A DNA stretch of 64,000 nucleotides from Bryoerythrophyllum caledonicum (lineage: Eukaryota > Streptophyta > Bryopsida > Pottiales > Pottiaceae), in contig OZ020520.1 in assembly GCA_963971425.1 (NCBI GenBank), positions 5,250,553 through 5,314,552 of the forward strand, written 5' to 3'. The stretch's first letter is position 1. Each line of letters starts with the position of its first letter. A program made the translations under genes and the position numbers. Below are positions 46,301 to 57,838 of this stretch, piece after piece. Below the pieces are notes generated by a model. That model was given only the letters and a program-made list of their open reading frames with translations. It did no database searches and was not told the origin of the DNA.

Positions 46301-47005
46301 AATAGCAAGAAAGACCGTTTAGCCACCAGGAGAGGAAACGCAACACAATCAGTCAAACAAAAACCAAACTCGAACCTTCATGATTATCTCATAAACGTCG
46401 TCGGCAATCAGCGGCGCCTTCAACCCCGACCTATCATTCACGTGGAAGTACATGTCTTTCACCCTGCAAACGGAAGCCAAAGATTGTCACAACCTCAGAA
46501 AATACTCTCAAATAACAGAGATCGGTGCAAATCCTCTCAGAAATCGTCACATCCAGAAAAAACTTTCAAACTGTATGGATGCCAAAACTGAGAATCTCTC
46601 CAAGTGGGAAGAAAATGAGTGGAGTTCGACACTCACGTCTCAGAGAACGACTTCTTTGTGTTCTTGTGCAGATTCGAGACAGCAATTCGCGCGGCCAGCT
46701 GCACACCAAACCCCGTCGCGTATTATCAACACACAAAACTACCTTCTTACTGAACGAGAATTGCAAGAAAGACTTACGATGGCGTAATCAGGGTGATTCG
46801 CAGTCATGGCGGCGGCCGTCTCCGCCGCGAGCTCATCCAACTGGCTGGTGGTGACGCCCTTGTACACGCCCATACACACCTTCTGCGCCACCAACACGGG
46901 ATCGCAGTGCTCCGGGTTCAACCCATAGCTCAGCTTCTTCAACCGCGCCGTAATCTTGTCGAAGTGCACCGACTCCTGCCTCCCATCTCTCTTAATCACA
47001 TACAT
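43356..47005 (-). CDS. RNR1: Ribonucleoside-diphosphate reductase large subunit
   Basis: Class I ribonucleotide reductase R1, which reduces ribonucleoside diphosphates to deoxyribonucleotides with the small subunit. Eleven exons join in phase with GT/AG borders: 47005-46778, 46698-46637, 46463-46376, 46296-46033, 45950-45462, 45130-45038, 44962-44726, 44636-44472, 44390-44068, 43986-43605 and 43466-43356. The product has 813 residues, the usual plant length. The N-terminal ATP-cone starts [20 protein letters not shown]. Expected catalytic residues are present: Cys218 ([10 protein letters not shown]), Asn427, Cys429 and Glu431 ([10 protein letters not shown]), Cys444 (AVCNLAS), the tyrosine pair in [15 protein letters not shown], and the C-terminal shuttle cysteines in CLACGA. 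An in-frame ATG at 47044 would add 13 Gly-rich residues; I prefer 47005 by family length. It appears intact. Confidence 0.97.
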
Positions 47006-47178
47006 TCTCACACCACCGCCGCCGCCGCCGCAACAAAAACCCAAAACCCTGGAAGATCCGCAACACTCCTCAAACCCACCTCAGAACCCACAACCAACGC
47101 AACACGGAAACAGTTCTAGATCGTGAGGAGAATTCTAAACCCCGAGACGAAATGAGCGTCTTGTGAATGGCGAGTGAT

Positions 47179-47187
47179 GGCGGGAAA
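47179..47187 (-). promoter_or_regulatory. E2F-like site upstream of RNR1
   Basis: On the gene's sense strand it reads TTTCCCGCC, a match to the E2F consensus, about 175 bp upstream of the start codon. Plant RNR genes are known E2F targets in S phase. Confidence 0.6.
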
Positions 47188-47273
47188 GAGGCGGCGGAGA
47201 TTGGGTTGTTGTGGGTTTGCGAGAGGGATTTGTCCGGGAAGATGAGCGCGGGAGATGGGCCACGTTGGATGAT

Positions 47274-47287
47274 GGCGCGGGAAAAAA
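47274..47287 (-). promoter_or_regulatory. Second E2F-like site upstream of RNR1
   Basis: The sense strand reads TTTTTTCCCGCGCC, a strong E2F match about 270 bp upstream of the start codon. A CTCCCGCGCTC motif lies between the two sites. Confidence 0.6.
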
Positions 47288-47299
47288 CCGAGGGAAAGC

Positions 47300-48550
47300 G
47301 CGCGATTGGGTGGGGAGTAGGGAGGCAACGGACACAGGCTATGGAGTTTTATTTGCCTGCAACGGACCCATTGCGGTTGTGCCTTTTTTTTCTTTTTTTT
47401 TTGGGGGGGGGGGGGCCTAACCGCTCTGTATATTTCTGGTTAAAGTTAAAATACATGTTGATTGACTTTCATGTCAAAATCAGTTGATTGAATTTCATGT
47501 CAAAATCAGTTGATTACAGTCCTGTTATCGCGAATAAGGGAAAACCGACAAGTTAAGGAATGTGCATGTATGGAGAGAGGAGATAATTATACTATTATTT
47601 TTCAGAGGTAGCCAATAGAATTACAATTCCAACCCAAGTCATTTCATGTTTTTTCGATGAAAACTGAATTAGTTATGAATTTTCAAATTGTGCAACCATG
47701 TTTAGTGGGTGGGCAGCAGTGGTACCCCCATAATCAACGACCAAAAGTATAGGTCTTGACCTTCATTTGGAACTGAGTTGGTGGTAATGGGATGTACGAG
47801 GGTTGGATCTACCCCAATTTTATAGGCGTTGGCTACCAGTTTTTGTTGGTTATGAGGGCTTACCTTAGACTGGTACAGTTTAGTGCAGTGCATGGGTGGT
47901 GGTTGAGGTGTATTGATATCCGGTGGGGTTGTATACCCGTGCTGGGGGGCTTTAGTGATATGGGGCAACAGAAATTGGGCTTCTTTGGGAAGCTACTGAA
48001 ATCATGGGAATGATTTGAAATATTGACTGGTGGGAACTTCAAACTTTGAACTTGAACACGTGTACAGTCAGCTCCCTTTTGTCAACAGCCCCACTTGTCT
48101 TACCAAATTTTATTATTATCCAATTCTCATATCTACCACGAGAATAGATGTTGTAGATGGTACCCTACAACAACATCTACGTTGTTCCTGTAGATGTTGT
48201 TGTAAAGGGCAGCGTTTATATCCTCTTTTTTATTTTAGCAACTTTGGCGACCTCAATATCTAGAAAAGTGCAAAAATGGCTACAAAGCAAATTTTTTATC
48301 TAATAATCTATGGCGAATATGTAGCTACTGCGTGTGAATTTGGCTACACAAAGTTTTTTTTTTGGCCATTTGTGGCGATAGCTTACGGTAGACGCAGTGT
48401 TTTTTTGGCGAAAAAGAAAATATTTACAACATCGTTTGTGGCGACAGTCCTATTTTGGCTCTGCAAAGCTGGCGATAACCACCATCCACTTATAAAGAAC
48501 ATCGTCTAGACTCTATATACAACATCACTGAACTCTAAAAAAACGCACAA
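47300..48550. other. No gene seen
   Basis: Includes a G13 homopolymer run near 47403. Several TGGCGAyAG-like words occur between 48240 and 48480. Nothing codes convincingly. Confidence 0.4.
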
Positions 48551-48553
48551 GGT

Positions 48554-49494
48554 TCAAGCAAATTCAACAACGGACACTACAAATTCATGATCCCCTGAGA
48601 GTATGAACTAGAGCTTGTCACCGAGGTGGAACCCATTTGCTTCGTAAAATGTGGTCCACCCGGATGAAAGGTTCACCCCTTTCTGCCGACTGTTGCTGTA
48701 AAGTTTGGCGTCTACTGCCTCAGTTGTAGCAGGTCTGCGCAAGTCAAAGGTTTTACCATTGAAGAAGCTCGTGCCCACGGCCTGCCAAAACTTCGCGGGG
48801 ACATCCTAATCCACAGAAAGAACACATTAGTTTACATTGTGCAAGCAACACCTTGGAAGTTTAGGGTGTACATCGTACACCAAACAGTCATCAACAATTC
48901 AACATAGCATAACTTCAGGTTTGGAGTTTAGTTTCATTACTTACCATTTTCGCAGTCTTGCAGTGGGAGGGAGAATGGGACTTCTTCAACGTCTTGAAGA
49001 ACGATGGGGAAACATGTTGGTTCTTTGCAGCATGAGCCCGACTTGCAGAGAAAACAAACACGACAATGCGGACCTTCTCGACCACCTCAAAGACGATAAA
49101 GGCACCCACTTCAATGGCATGTTCTTCTACAAACTTCCGCGAGGGAGCAAAGACACGCGGCTTCAGAGAGAAATCCCCTGAACAAGGCTTGAAGTGGATG
49201 TTGTGCTCTGCTCCCCCATCAACATGCTGCAAGGTACATCTTCTTTTGATGCGGTTGCCTCGCTTCTTCAGCAATTCCATTGGAATCTCCTATCACAAAC
49301 AGTGAAGTAGCTGAAGTTAGAAAAGGAAGGTGACTTGATAACATTCTGAGAATTAAACTCTAAAAAGTGGGATGTGGAGATTTTGCACTTACCAAGTTTA
49401 GGGTTGGTCCTGGCGCCTCCACGGTAAACATCCAGTAAGTGGCATTGCGCGCCTCCAGGTTTGCAATAGTAGCCTCAATTCCACTAACCACCAT
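48554..49494 (-). CDS. B3-domain transcription factor, tandem B3, premature TAG
   Basis: Three exons in phase: 49494-49393 (ATG, begins MVVSGIEATIANLEARNATY), 49289-48945 and 48805 onward. The first B3 domain runs from YWMFTVEAPGPTLNLEIP to VGAFIVFEVVEKVRIVVFVF, with the FAPSRKFVEEH step typical of B3 folds. A second begins SPSFFKTLKKSHSP and continues DVPAKFWQAV to LSSGWTTFYEANGFHLGDKL. There a TAG (48608-48610) stops the frame, giving 214 residues. The last strand, FILSGDHEFVVSVVEFA, follows in the same frame to a TGA at 48554-48556, so the TAG probably truncates the second domain by 17 residues. Tandem B3 proteins of this kind resemble the plant REM group and bind DNA. Whether the gene is functional is open. 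Confidence 0.75.
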
Positions 49495-49506
49495 TGCTGA
49501 GCAGAT

Positions 49507-49615
49507 GAAGCCTCAAAGAAGGCTGGAAAACAGAGCCTCACAGAAGCCTCATAGAAGGCCGCAAAACAGAGCCTCAAAGAAATCTCAGAGAAGGTTGCAA
49601 AACGGAGCCTTGGAG
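49507..49615. repeat. 36-bp tandem repeat upstream of the B3 start
   Basis: Three copies of a unit starting GAAGCCTCA and containing AAAACAGAGCCTCA, ending 12 bp before the B3 start codon. It probably lies in the 5' untranslated region or promoter. Confidence 0.75.
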
Positions 49616-50422
49616 AAGACTCCACTGGTCCAGAACTCCAGATTGACCACTTACAAGCAATGCCTCCAACAACTTACAAACATCTCATTAAGTAGGACCT
49701 CAACAGTTACAGCCTACGGGTAACCGGGGGTACCTACTAGAAATCTTCTGAATCATTAGGGGATCTGATGATTCTGGTTCATTAGCAATTAAGATCTTGA
49801 GAAAAGAAGCCAAGGGCTGCAATGAGTGAAAGTAGTAATTGTGACACTGTTTTCCACAATTAATTTTTGATACAAACGAGACCCTTGCACTCAAGTGTCG
49901 CGACTGGCATCTCAGACTCTCAGCCCTTTGGGCAAGTTCACTCCCCCTCTGCCCAGTAGGTCTTCATTGCAGTAGGTTGTACTATGAAAAAAGAAATTAA
50001 AAAAATCAGAAAAAGTAAAAAAGAAGAAAACTATAAAAAAAAAACAAACAATAGGAAAGAAAACCAAAAGAAGCATGCAAGAGCATAAAATTGCTAAAAC
50101 CGCATGCAAAAAAGACTGATTCTCCATAGTTACAACGTCATTTCAATTAACAAGAAAAAAAAAGGGTGATACCAAGAACGATCAAAAGAAAAAATATGAA
50201 GAAAGATAAAAAAAAACCATGCAAGAGTGATTTAGTGGGCGGGTCCTTGGGGGAGGTTGCCATAAGATGGTGACACCAGCAGCCGCTGGTATCACCCCTC
50301 GTCCCCTAGTCATCATCGACATCAGCATGGTTCATTGGGCTCCCGCAAGTGAATAGACAAGTTAGAAGTTACTAGCAAATAATACAAAAACACTGAAAGG
50401 AAAAACAAAATTTCAAGATTGT
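49616..50422. other. No gene seen
   Basis: Only short frames and A-rich tracts (49980-50220). Confidence 0.4.
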
Positions 50423-53400
50423 TCAGGATTCCATGGGCGGCGTCTTCTTTTGCTGTCTCCAACGCTCGTATGCTGCATCGTACGGGAAATTTGCCAAGTC
50501 GAAGAAGTCTTGAGCATGCATGCCGACCACCAATGGCAAATGGGTAGCTAAGCGATTTTGTAGTTTATTCTTCATGAAGGACAATGTGCTAAAAGTTCGC
50601 TCATCTTCGACGCTCCCCAAGATGGTCACCACCGCCAACTCTGCTAGCTTGATGTACTCAGAGAGCTTGTGACGTAGCAACACACTTGCCTCAAGACGAT
50701 GTCATAAGCATGTCAGAGGATTCAAGCCTGGAATGTCTCCTTTCATGGCCAGTTTGCAGTTAGCCGCCATGGTTAACTTAAACATGCTCTTTTGCTCCTC
50801 GAGGATCCTTTCGTCAAGAATGGGCGCTCCAACCCTTGTATGGGAACCGCTTCCCTCTTCTCCTCCATTTCTCTCCAACTGCTCCGTATCCGCTTCCTTA
50901 CGCTTCTTCGAGTCTTTTGCTTTCTCATTGAAATTCTTCTTATAGCAGTAGTGCTCCTTGATAATTTGCAAGTGCTTCTCAAAATTCGACTCTGCATCTT
51001 CCTTGAGCCAGTACTGTGGGTATACAAACCCAAACGCGTCCATCAAGGTCAACGTAGGGAAACGTGCATATAATTCCTCCACAAGTGTCTTGGCAGCACC
51101 TACAAGATACATATTTCACTTTATTATCTACAATTTGAAGGACAACAAGGCAGATAAAACTCAAACAAAGTGGCAAGCAACCATACATGCGCACATCCGC
51201 TTGACCTCCCCACAAATTGCAACGTAGGAGTCACGGGTAACAGGGAAAATACTACCGTCATTTGCTACATGGACAACACAGATATTGTTGCCGACTGGAG
51301 TAAAATGCAGGGTCTCCTGCCCGCCCGCCGAGTTCAAATCCAAGGCGTCGCTCACAATCCATTTCAATGGAATATGGTCGTGCCTCGTCTCCACCAAGGC
51401 TGTGAAGTCCCAAAAAATCTCCTGCGTGAAGGCATTAGAGTCGATGTAGAATGTCAGCACCCCTGCAATACAACATGAGATGGCAGCAATATAATCACAA
51501 ACAAAAAGCTCACGACTTTGGCCAAATTTCATCACAGACTAGACTGAACGTAGAAGAGGAAGTAAGGCTGAGAGGCCCAAAAGGATCTTGATGTCTGTCA
51601 AGAATTCTAGGTTCTTGATTGTCAATTTCCTCAAGCCTTTATCCTTCTTCCCCTTAGTCACGTTGTCTGTGACAGGGACTACACGAGAGTCTCCATCCAT
51701 CTTCACCAGAAGAACATTGTATTCGTTCATCACCCTCACAGCAGGGGAGAGCATTGAAATCCAACGAGTCTTCACGTTCTTTAGGATCTTCAATCCTTTG
51801 GAGTTCATTAGCGCTGCCAACTTCTAAAACTGCAAGTGCCTCTTCGATGAATGAGCAAAGAAACGGTGTAGTGAAGCCAACATGTCCTCTATCCGAGATA
51901 CCACCGGCAAGTCACTCAATGTCTGAACAGCCAGGTTCGTCCTATGCGCCTTCACAAAACAAGGCACACCAAAATTAATGCACACAATACAACACTCACA
52001 TGCAAAGTCCTAAGCACTGAGTAAAATGCATCTGAAAACACACATCCTTACCATGCTGTGAATCCCTAGAAGCCTCGGTGCAAACTTATGCATGAGCTGC
52101 TTTACTACTCCATTTCGTTTGCCTTGAAACGTGCTTACTCCATCTGCACACACATTCATTTAGCAAATCCATAAGCAGCAGCCAAAATACATCATGCAAT
52201 GACTTCATCACATGCATATTGCAAAGATAGGAAAACATGAGGCTTACCAGCACCAAAAGACGCCAGCTTGGTGGCGAGTTCGTCGCTGGGGATGCCAACA
52301 AATGTTGTCGTGGCCTCTACTAGCACCTTTGTCAAGTGATATGCTCCTACGTCCTCCGCAACGCGTTCAAGTGACAGGAGCACATGTCGTTGTTGCCAAG
52401 ACTCACAGACATAGCCGTGGATTGAGATCCAGCTTTGAGTGTCTAAGGTGGTAACTTCATCACACGTTGTTGAAAAGACATGAGCTTGCCGCATGACCTG
52501 CCGGGTTTTCTCCTGGACCTCTTCGTGCACACACACCGCCAAGTCCCACCCCGCTGTGCCGGTCCAATGGCGCGTCGATAGCTTTGGAACCGCCAGGAAG
52601 GTGAACAGAGACTTGAGGGCGGTGTACTCCTGCATGGGGCGCCCTTCATGGAGGAGGTGCAGAATTGTAGCGAATTGGATTCTCTTCCGGGCTCGCTCTC
52701 CTTTGACTGTGCAGACTTGCTCCACCACAGTGGTGCGCTGTCAGCCTACATAAATCCGCTCATTCCGAAGGTGCCTGCAGTTTTTATCAACGTACCATTG
52801 GTCTTTCTTCACAACGTTCCTCAAAACCTTCGACGCTTTTCGTTTCCTACCGTGCTTTTGGAGCGTATCCATCTTGGCAGCCATTGTTATATCTCGACCA
52901 TCAATAGAGGTACACACAAGACACCTCACTGAATCCTGACCCTTCTCGTCTTTGAACAACTCGGCCCAAGGTAGATGCGCAACCCAGGACTCTTGAAACC
53001 TACAAGAAGCCTCATACGACCTTTTGGTCTTCTTCACAGCAATTAGGCCGGGAGTGAAGGGGTTTTTTCGATCAGAGTCGGATCCTAAATCCTCAAACTC
53101 TACAGCTTTCCATTTCCCTTTGTCTACCAGAGTGGTAGTGGAACAGAGAGTGGATCCATCCGACGACAATTGCACAACTTCAACAACATCAGCACTCAAA
53201 GCATGCTTGGGAGGGACAACATCCGATGGTTGGATTAGCCTTATAGCAGGATTAGACCGACGGCGACTGACTTGGGACTTGGGCTGCCGCCTTCGAGGCA
53301 CATTGCACACAGACATGCCCTCACTTTTGCAAGACGCTCCTGACTTAACATTCTCCACAGACTTACAGATTTACAAGGCTCCAGAGACGCGCTACTACTG

Positions 53401-53525
53401 CCTGCAATAGTAGTGCTGATTCTTTGCGGTAGCATTGAACTAGACGAAGAAGAGCCTGTACTAGGCACCCGGGCATAGTACCTGTGCAAAGCTGACCCCG
53501 CGAACATGATGACGACCTCAATCAC
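50423..53525 (-). pseudogene. hAT-family transposase (decayed)
   Basis: It reads leftwards. A Ser-rich start and a BED-like finger come first (SVRCLVCTSIDGRDI, then a His). Next is the catalytic region with HVFSTTCDEVTTLDTQSWIS and, after a spliced joint near 52248, DGVSTFQGKRNGVVKQLMHK. Then comes AHRTNLAVQTLSDLP with VKTRWISML, and at the C-terminus the hAT dimerisation motif EDERTFSTLSFMKNKLQNRL. Introns with normal borders separate the parts. In-frame stops break it: TGA at 52741, TAG at 51834 (between HLQF and KLAALMN) and TGA at 50702. The N-terminal joint near 53350-53380 may hold a frameshift. I did not find convincing terminal repeats or an 8-bp duplication. Confidence 0.8.
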
Positions 53526-54400
53526 AACAAACTACGACAAGAACCCTAAATAAAATTGCGGATCACAACCCTAATTAATAGCCAATTACAAACTCAGATC
53601 GATTAGGCTTATGGCATCGTCTTGAGGCAACTGCGTTGCTGCACCACAAACTCAGACCTAATAGACTCAGACTGCGCCACAAACTCAGATCAAACAGACT
53701 TAGACTGCGCCAGAAACTCAGACCTTGTTGCACTAACAGCGATTGAGCATAAATCAGCAGTGACAACAAACAATGATAAACACTGGACACAAACCCTACA
53801 CCGTCAAACAATGTCGATCCCAGATCTATCCAAAGAAAAGGCTTCTTCTGTCAAGTGAGCACGCACACAAGCATTTTAGTATCCAGCAGGCTGAAGGTGA
53901 GGCCAATTCACTATACGCAAGTGAAATAATGAAATATGATACCTGTGTGAGCGCCGTCTCCTCCTTATATCCATCAACTTCCATTGTGCAACGCCTAGAG
54001 TGCAATTGGGCAAGAACTCCATAACTGATTTGTGATTGGGAAACGCACCCACTGCCTCTCCCGCGCACCCACAATATCTATCATGATCGCGATTCGCAAC
54101 CAAATACAAGAGCAGCGACAAACCCCCAAAAAACAATTTTGTTTGGTGACTGGCGAATCGTGCTGAAGAGTACAAGATACATTATGAGAGATGGTGGCGA
54201 GTGAGTGCGGGACTGTGTCGAGATGGTGGCGAGTATGTTCAAAACAAACGGCTGCGATAGCGCCACCCTGGCGCAACGGGAACGACACTATCACGCGAGA
54301 GGTACGTTTGAAGACCCTAAACTTCAGGATCCAAGGCGACATGTTACCCTAAAAATGTCAAAACTTGGCGATTTTACCTAGGATAAAATCCAGTCCACAT
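53526..54400. other. No gene seen; short repeats
   Basis: Between about 53590 and 53735 there are imperfect copies of ACAAACTCAGACCTAATAGA-like units of about 38 bp. Frames across this stretch are not supported. Confidence 0.4.
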
Positions 54401-56900
54401 CGCCTAAATCCACTCATGGTAATTTCAATTCGCTTCTTGGCAATAATTGGCCTAAAATAAAAACACTAGTAAAGGGGCATGGTTGTATGTGAAATATCAG
54501 GTATTTACATTGGGTACCAAAATACTAAAGGGAGTTTGAGATCGTGTGTGGGTGGGCTTGTTGATATAGAAGAACTCCAGTGTTCGAAGGAAGTCAGCAT
54601 GAATAAAGTGTCTCTCCGTTCGACCACTAAATCAATGCTTTCCAAACATTTTATTGTTGAAGGTTAACTACCCATGCCCCTCTACAAGGAAGCTATTGTG
54701 ATTGTGGACATGAATTTGAATCCGTGATTCGATTTCCTGAGTTTTGGCACGGAAGTGGAGTTTGTTTGTCAGATCATCCTCAATGCATCCACGGAATATC
54801 CACCTTGAACAGCTAAAGGGAGTGATGTGAGGTTCAAATTGGGGTTGAGGGTTGAAGTTGAGGTTCAGGGATGCATTGAGGAAGCCACACGCATGAGTTA
54901 AGATTTCAAGAAAAAATTCATATTTATGTATTTACTTAGTTTGTAATGATTTTTATATTTGAAACAAGTATTGAATGTTAGAATGCACAATTTATGAAAT
55001 GGTGATGTGTTGTACTCAATGTGGTACCTTCAAATTCAAGTAACTTCATAGCAGAGGTTGAATTTTACCCTGAACTTGAGGATGATGAGAAATCATGAGT
55101 CTGGACTTGAACAGCGATTGTTCCCGAGTCAATCTAGCTTTCTGGGGACACGGCTTAGAGCATCTCCACCAGGGCACGGGGCCCCGGTAGAAATGCCGGA
55201 GTGGTGGCAGAATCCGGAGAAAGCCACACACCGCGGGGCCAGGACCGGCGTCCCGGTCCACCGGGCTTTCCGGTCTACTGTCGTCGGTTGATTGCGGCGG
55301 GTGATTTTCTAGATGGCCTGCAAACCGTCTCCGCCTCTGACGAAGATCTCCCTGTCTGCGGTGGGAAATTTTCCGCTAGGGGTGGAGATGCTTTCTAATG
55401 CTTTCTAAGCCGGACAGTACCCCTCTGAAGTAGGTGTCATGTGGTGGCCTATCTCAATGATATCAGTTTTGCGACCTAAAATCAATAACTCAAAATCTGA
55501 AAACCCCGGTCACTATCGGCATTGGGTCATGAAGTGCGCAATTTTGGGTTGCTCCATCTCAATTGAGCTCTCATTGGTGGTTTTGTCTCAAAAGTCAAAC
55601 AAGGCCAATCGGTATTGGGTACCCTCCATGAGTTGGTTATTCATGGCATGTCTTCTCTCTTTTACTCACTCTCATTTATTGGCATTGGGCAAATGAGGGC
55701 ACCAAATCTCACCTACTCTACAGTTTGATTATGGGTTGCGGTGGTTTTTGGGCTTTTAAATTCTATATCAACTTCAAATCTTTGTGATTCAATTTGAAAA
55801 AAATATTCGTTGAGTTTCATTCCTAATTCCGCATCTTTCTACATAAATGTTTTTGACATACAATGTCATTTGAGTCCCCAAGTGGCTTCAATAATCGGTA
55901 TTGGGTGCCTCTACCTTAACGCTTGGTTAGGTTCTAGTTTTCTCATTTGGTACAAGGTTGCAAACCGGTAGTCGTCGTACACGGAGGACAAATTAGTTCA
56001 GGAGAAGCAAGAGTTGCGGAAGATTGGGTTACTTCAACAATCTCTAAAAAGGAGTTTGTGATTACATTCAATAATATAAAATTCTTGATACACTTCTATC
56101 ATTCTTAGATTTATCACATGAGCCAAGAAAAATCATACTTTGACCACTTAGTTTATAGAGAATGTGAAAGGCACCAAGATGATGAATATAACCATCCAAA
56201 TCTGAAGCAATTGTTTTTGTAGAACTTCAAAAAGCAGAAATGCATATCATTTGTATATTTTGAATATCCGTTGTGTTGGAAGTCTGGCAGTTTTCAGTTC
56301 CTTGCAAGATGCAAATTCCAAGTGACAAATTGACTAAGAGGATGGTGTGAGATGATCATCAAAATAGTGGCAATTCATACCAAATTAAATCTTTAACCCT
56401 TTGAGGACAATGGTCAAATCTGTTGCAAGACTCTACGAGGGTCGTAGATTATATTGACCAAATCTACAATCCTTGTAGACTCTTGCAACGACCAGATTTG
56501 ACCATAATCCTTAAAAGCTTGAGGACAATGGCTCTTCAGTGACTAGGCATCTACATTATAGCCTAAAAGCCTTGACAGACCGATGTAAGATCTCTCTGGT
56601 CAAGGATGAATGCAACACCGCACAAATTAATTGCACTTGGCTAACAACCAAAGATTCAGAAAGCTCTTTCTAAGGGCAAAGACAATGCGCAAATTAGTCT
56701 CATTTCAAGCAGCTTGCTCTGATGTAGCCGGGGCCAGAGTCCTTCAATTACATATTGGCACTGCCACAAAGTCCAAGTTTGCAACTTCCTACATCCAAAA
56801 ACAAGTGTCCAAACGACCATAAAGCAGTGGCTCATCCTTGACCTTGTGAGGCCAATGAGCTTTTCTAGCCAGAGAGAATCTATGTGATTTTTAGATCATG
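54400..56900. other. No gene seen
   Basis: Several short frames but no recognised motif. A GC-rich block at 55140-55400 stands out from the AT-rich surroundings without a clear product. Confidence 0.35.
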
Positions 56901-57450
56901 CAAAATGCCATTTACGCAATGGTACATTTCACCACAAAAGTCAACAATTCCACTTTGCGGAAATCACTATAGTTTGCCGATGCTTGCACCAATTGTTGTG
57001 GCAATGGTCTCAACAGATGCCCATCTAACTCCACCTCTAAATCATGGTGTATTTTTTTCCTTTGAGGTGGCCTATAGTGCTTGCTACAAAGGTTCTCGTC
57101 CCAAATCCACCCGTATATGGTTGTTAGGCCTCAAAAGGTTAAACACAACATCAATTCTTTCTATCCATACCCTCCAAATTTCTACACTCTTTAAGGCCGA
57201 TGAGCTTTTCGAGCCTGTGAGAATTCGCAAGTGTTGTCATGCAGAATGACATCTACGCACAGGGTACAAAGATCGACAAACTTAGTTCACGGAAATCATT
57301 GTAGCTCGCCGATGCTAGCACCGATTGTCATGGCAATGGTCTCAATAGATGCCCATCTTCCTCCACCTCATTCTCATAGTTCAAATGTGGCTTGTAGCAG
57401 TTGCTATCGAGACTATCGTGCAGAAACAACCCAAAAATCGATCGCCCCTC
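56900..57450. repeat. About 332-bp imperfect tandem duplication
   Basis: Landmarks GGAAATCACTATAG (56959) and GGAAATCATTGTAG (57291), each followed by GCCGATGCT and ATGGTCTCAA, show two diverged copies. Frames on both strands are similar between the copies, but I do not recognise the peptides. Confidence 0.65.
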
Positions 57451-57681
57451 CTTAAAGAGTGAAAGGGCTAATTTGGTACACTTGTTGCTAGTCTCATACA
57501 GTCTTTCTAGTAGATATCCCAAATGGGCACTATTTGCAGCAGTCAAAACGTTTACATTCATCAACAACCCATTGGCAACAATGTGAGATCCATAATGTTT
57601 GCATGATTGATTGATACAACTAAAAAAAAGAGTCCAAGAGACCACACATAGCATCTGCAGCAAGCGCTCCTCGTCTCCCAT

Positions 57682-57779
57682 CGACTCGTCGTCACCGCCG
57701 CGACAGAATCACCGACCATGGCGAGGTATGGACTCGTCGTCACCGCCGCGACAGAATCACCGACCGTGGCGAGGTATCG
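57682..57779. repeat. 48-bp direct repeat, two copies
   Basis: Two near-identical adjacent units containing ACTCGTCGTCACCGCCGCGA, about 60 bp beyond the stop codon of the ERF gene. Confidence 0.85.
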
Positions 57780-57838
57780 ACCCGGAATCTGCAATCAAAT
57801 GATAGTTATGACTAGTATTTACTGTACAGATGCATGCG

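Noticed and set aside
43707..47487. Plus-strand frames opposite RNR1
   Set aside because: They are shadows of the spliced minus-strand exons.
4173..51836. TAG read as glutamine (non-standard code)
   Set aside because: RNR1 ends at TAG exactly after its conserved CLACG tail, and the broken genes also have TGA, TAA and frameshifts. Decay explains it better.
49720..54345. Terminal inverted repeats for the hAT element
   Set aside because: GGGTAAC/GTTACCC-like words near both ends looked promising but do not extend into matching ends or an 8-bp duplication.
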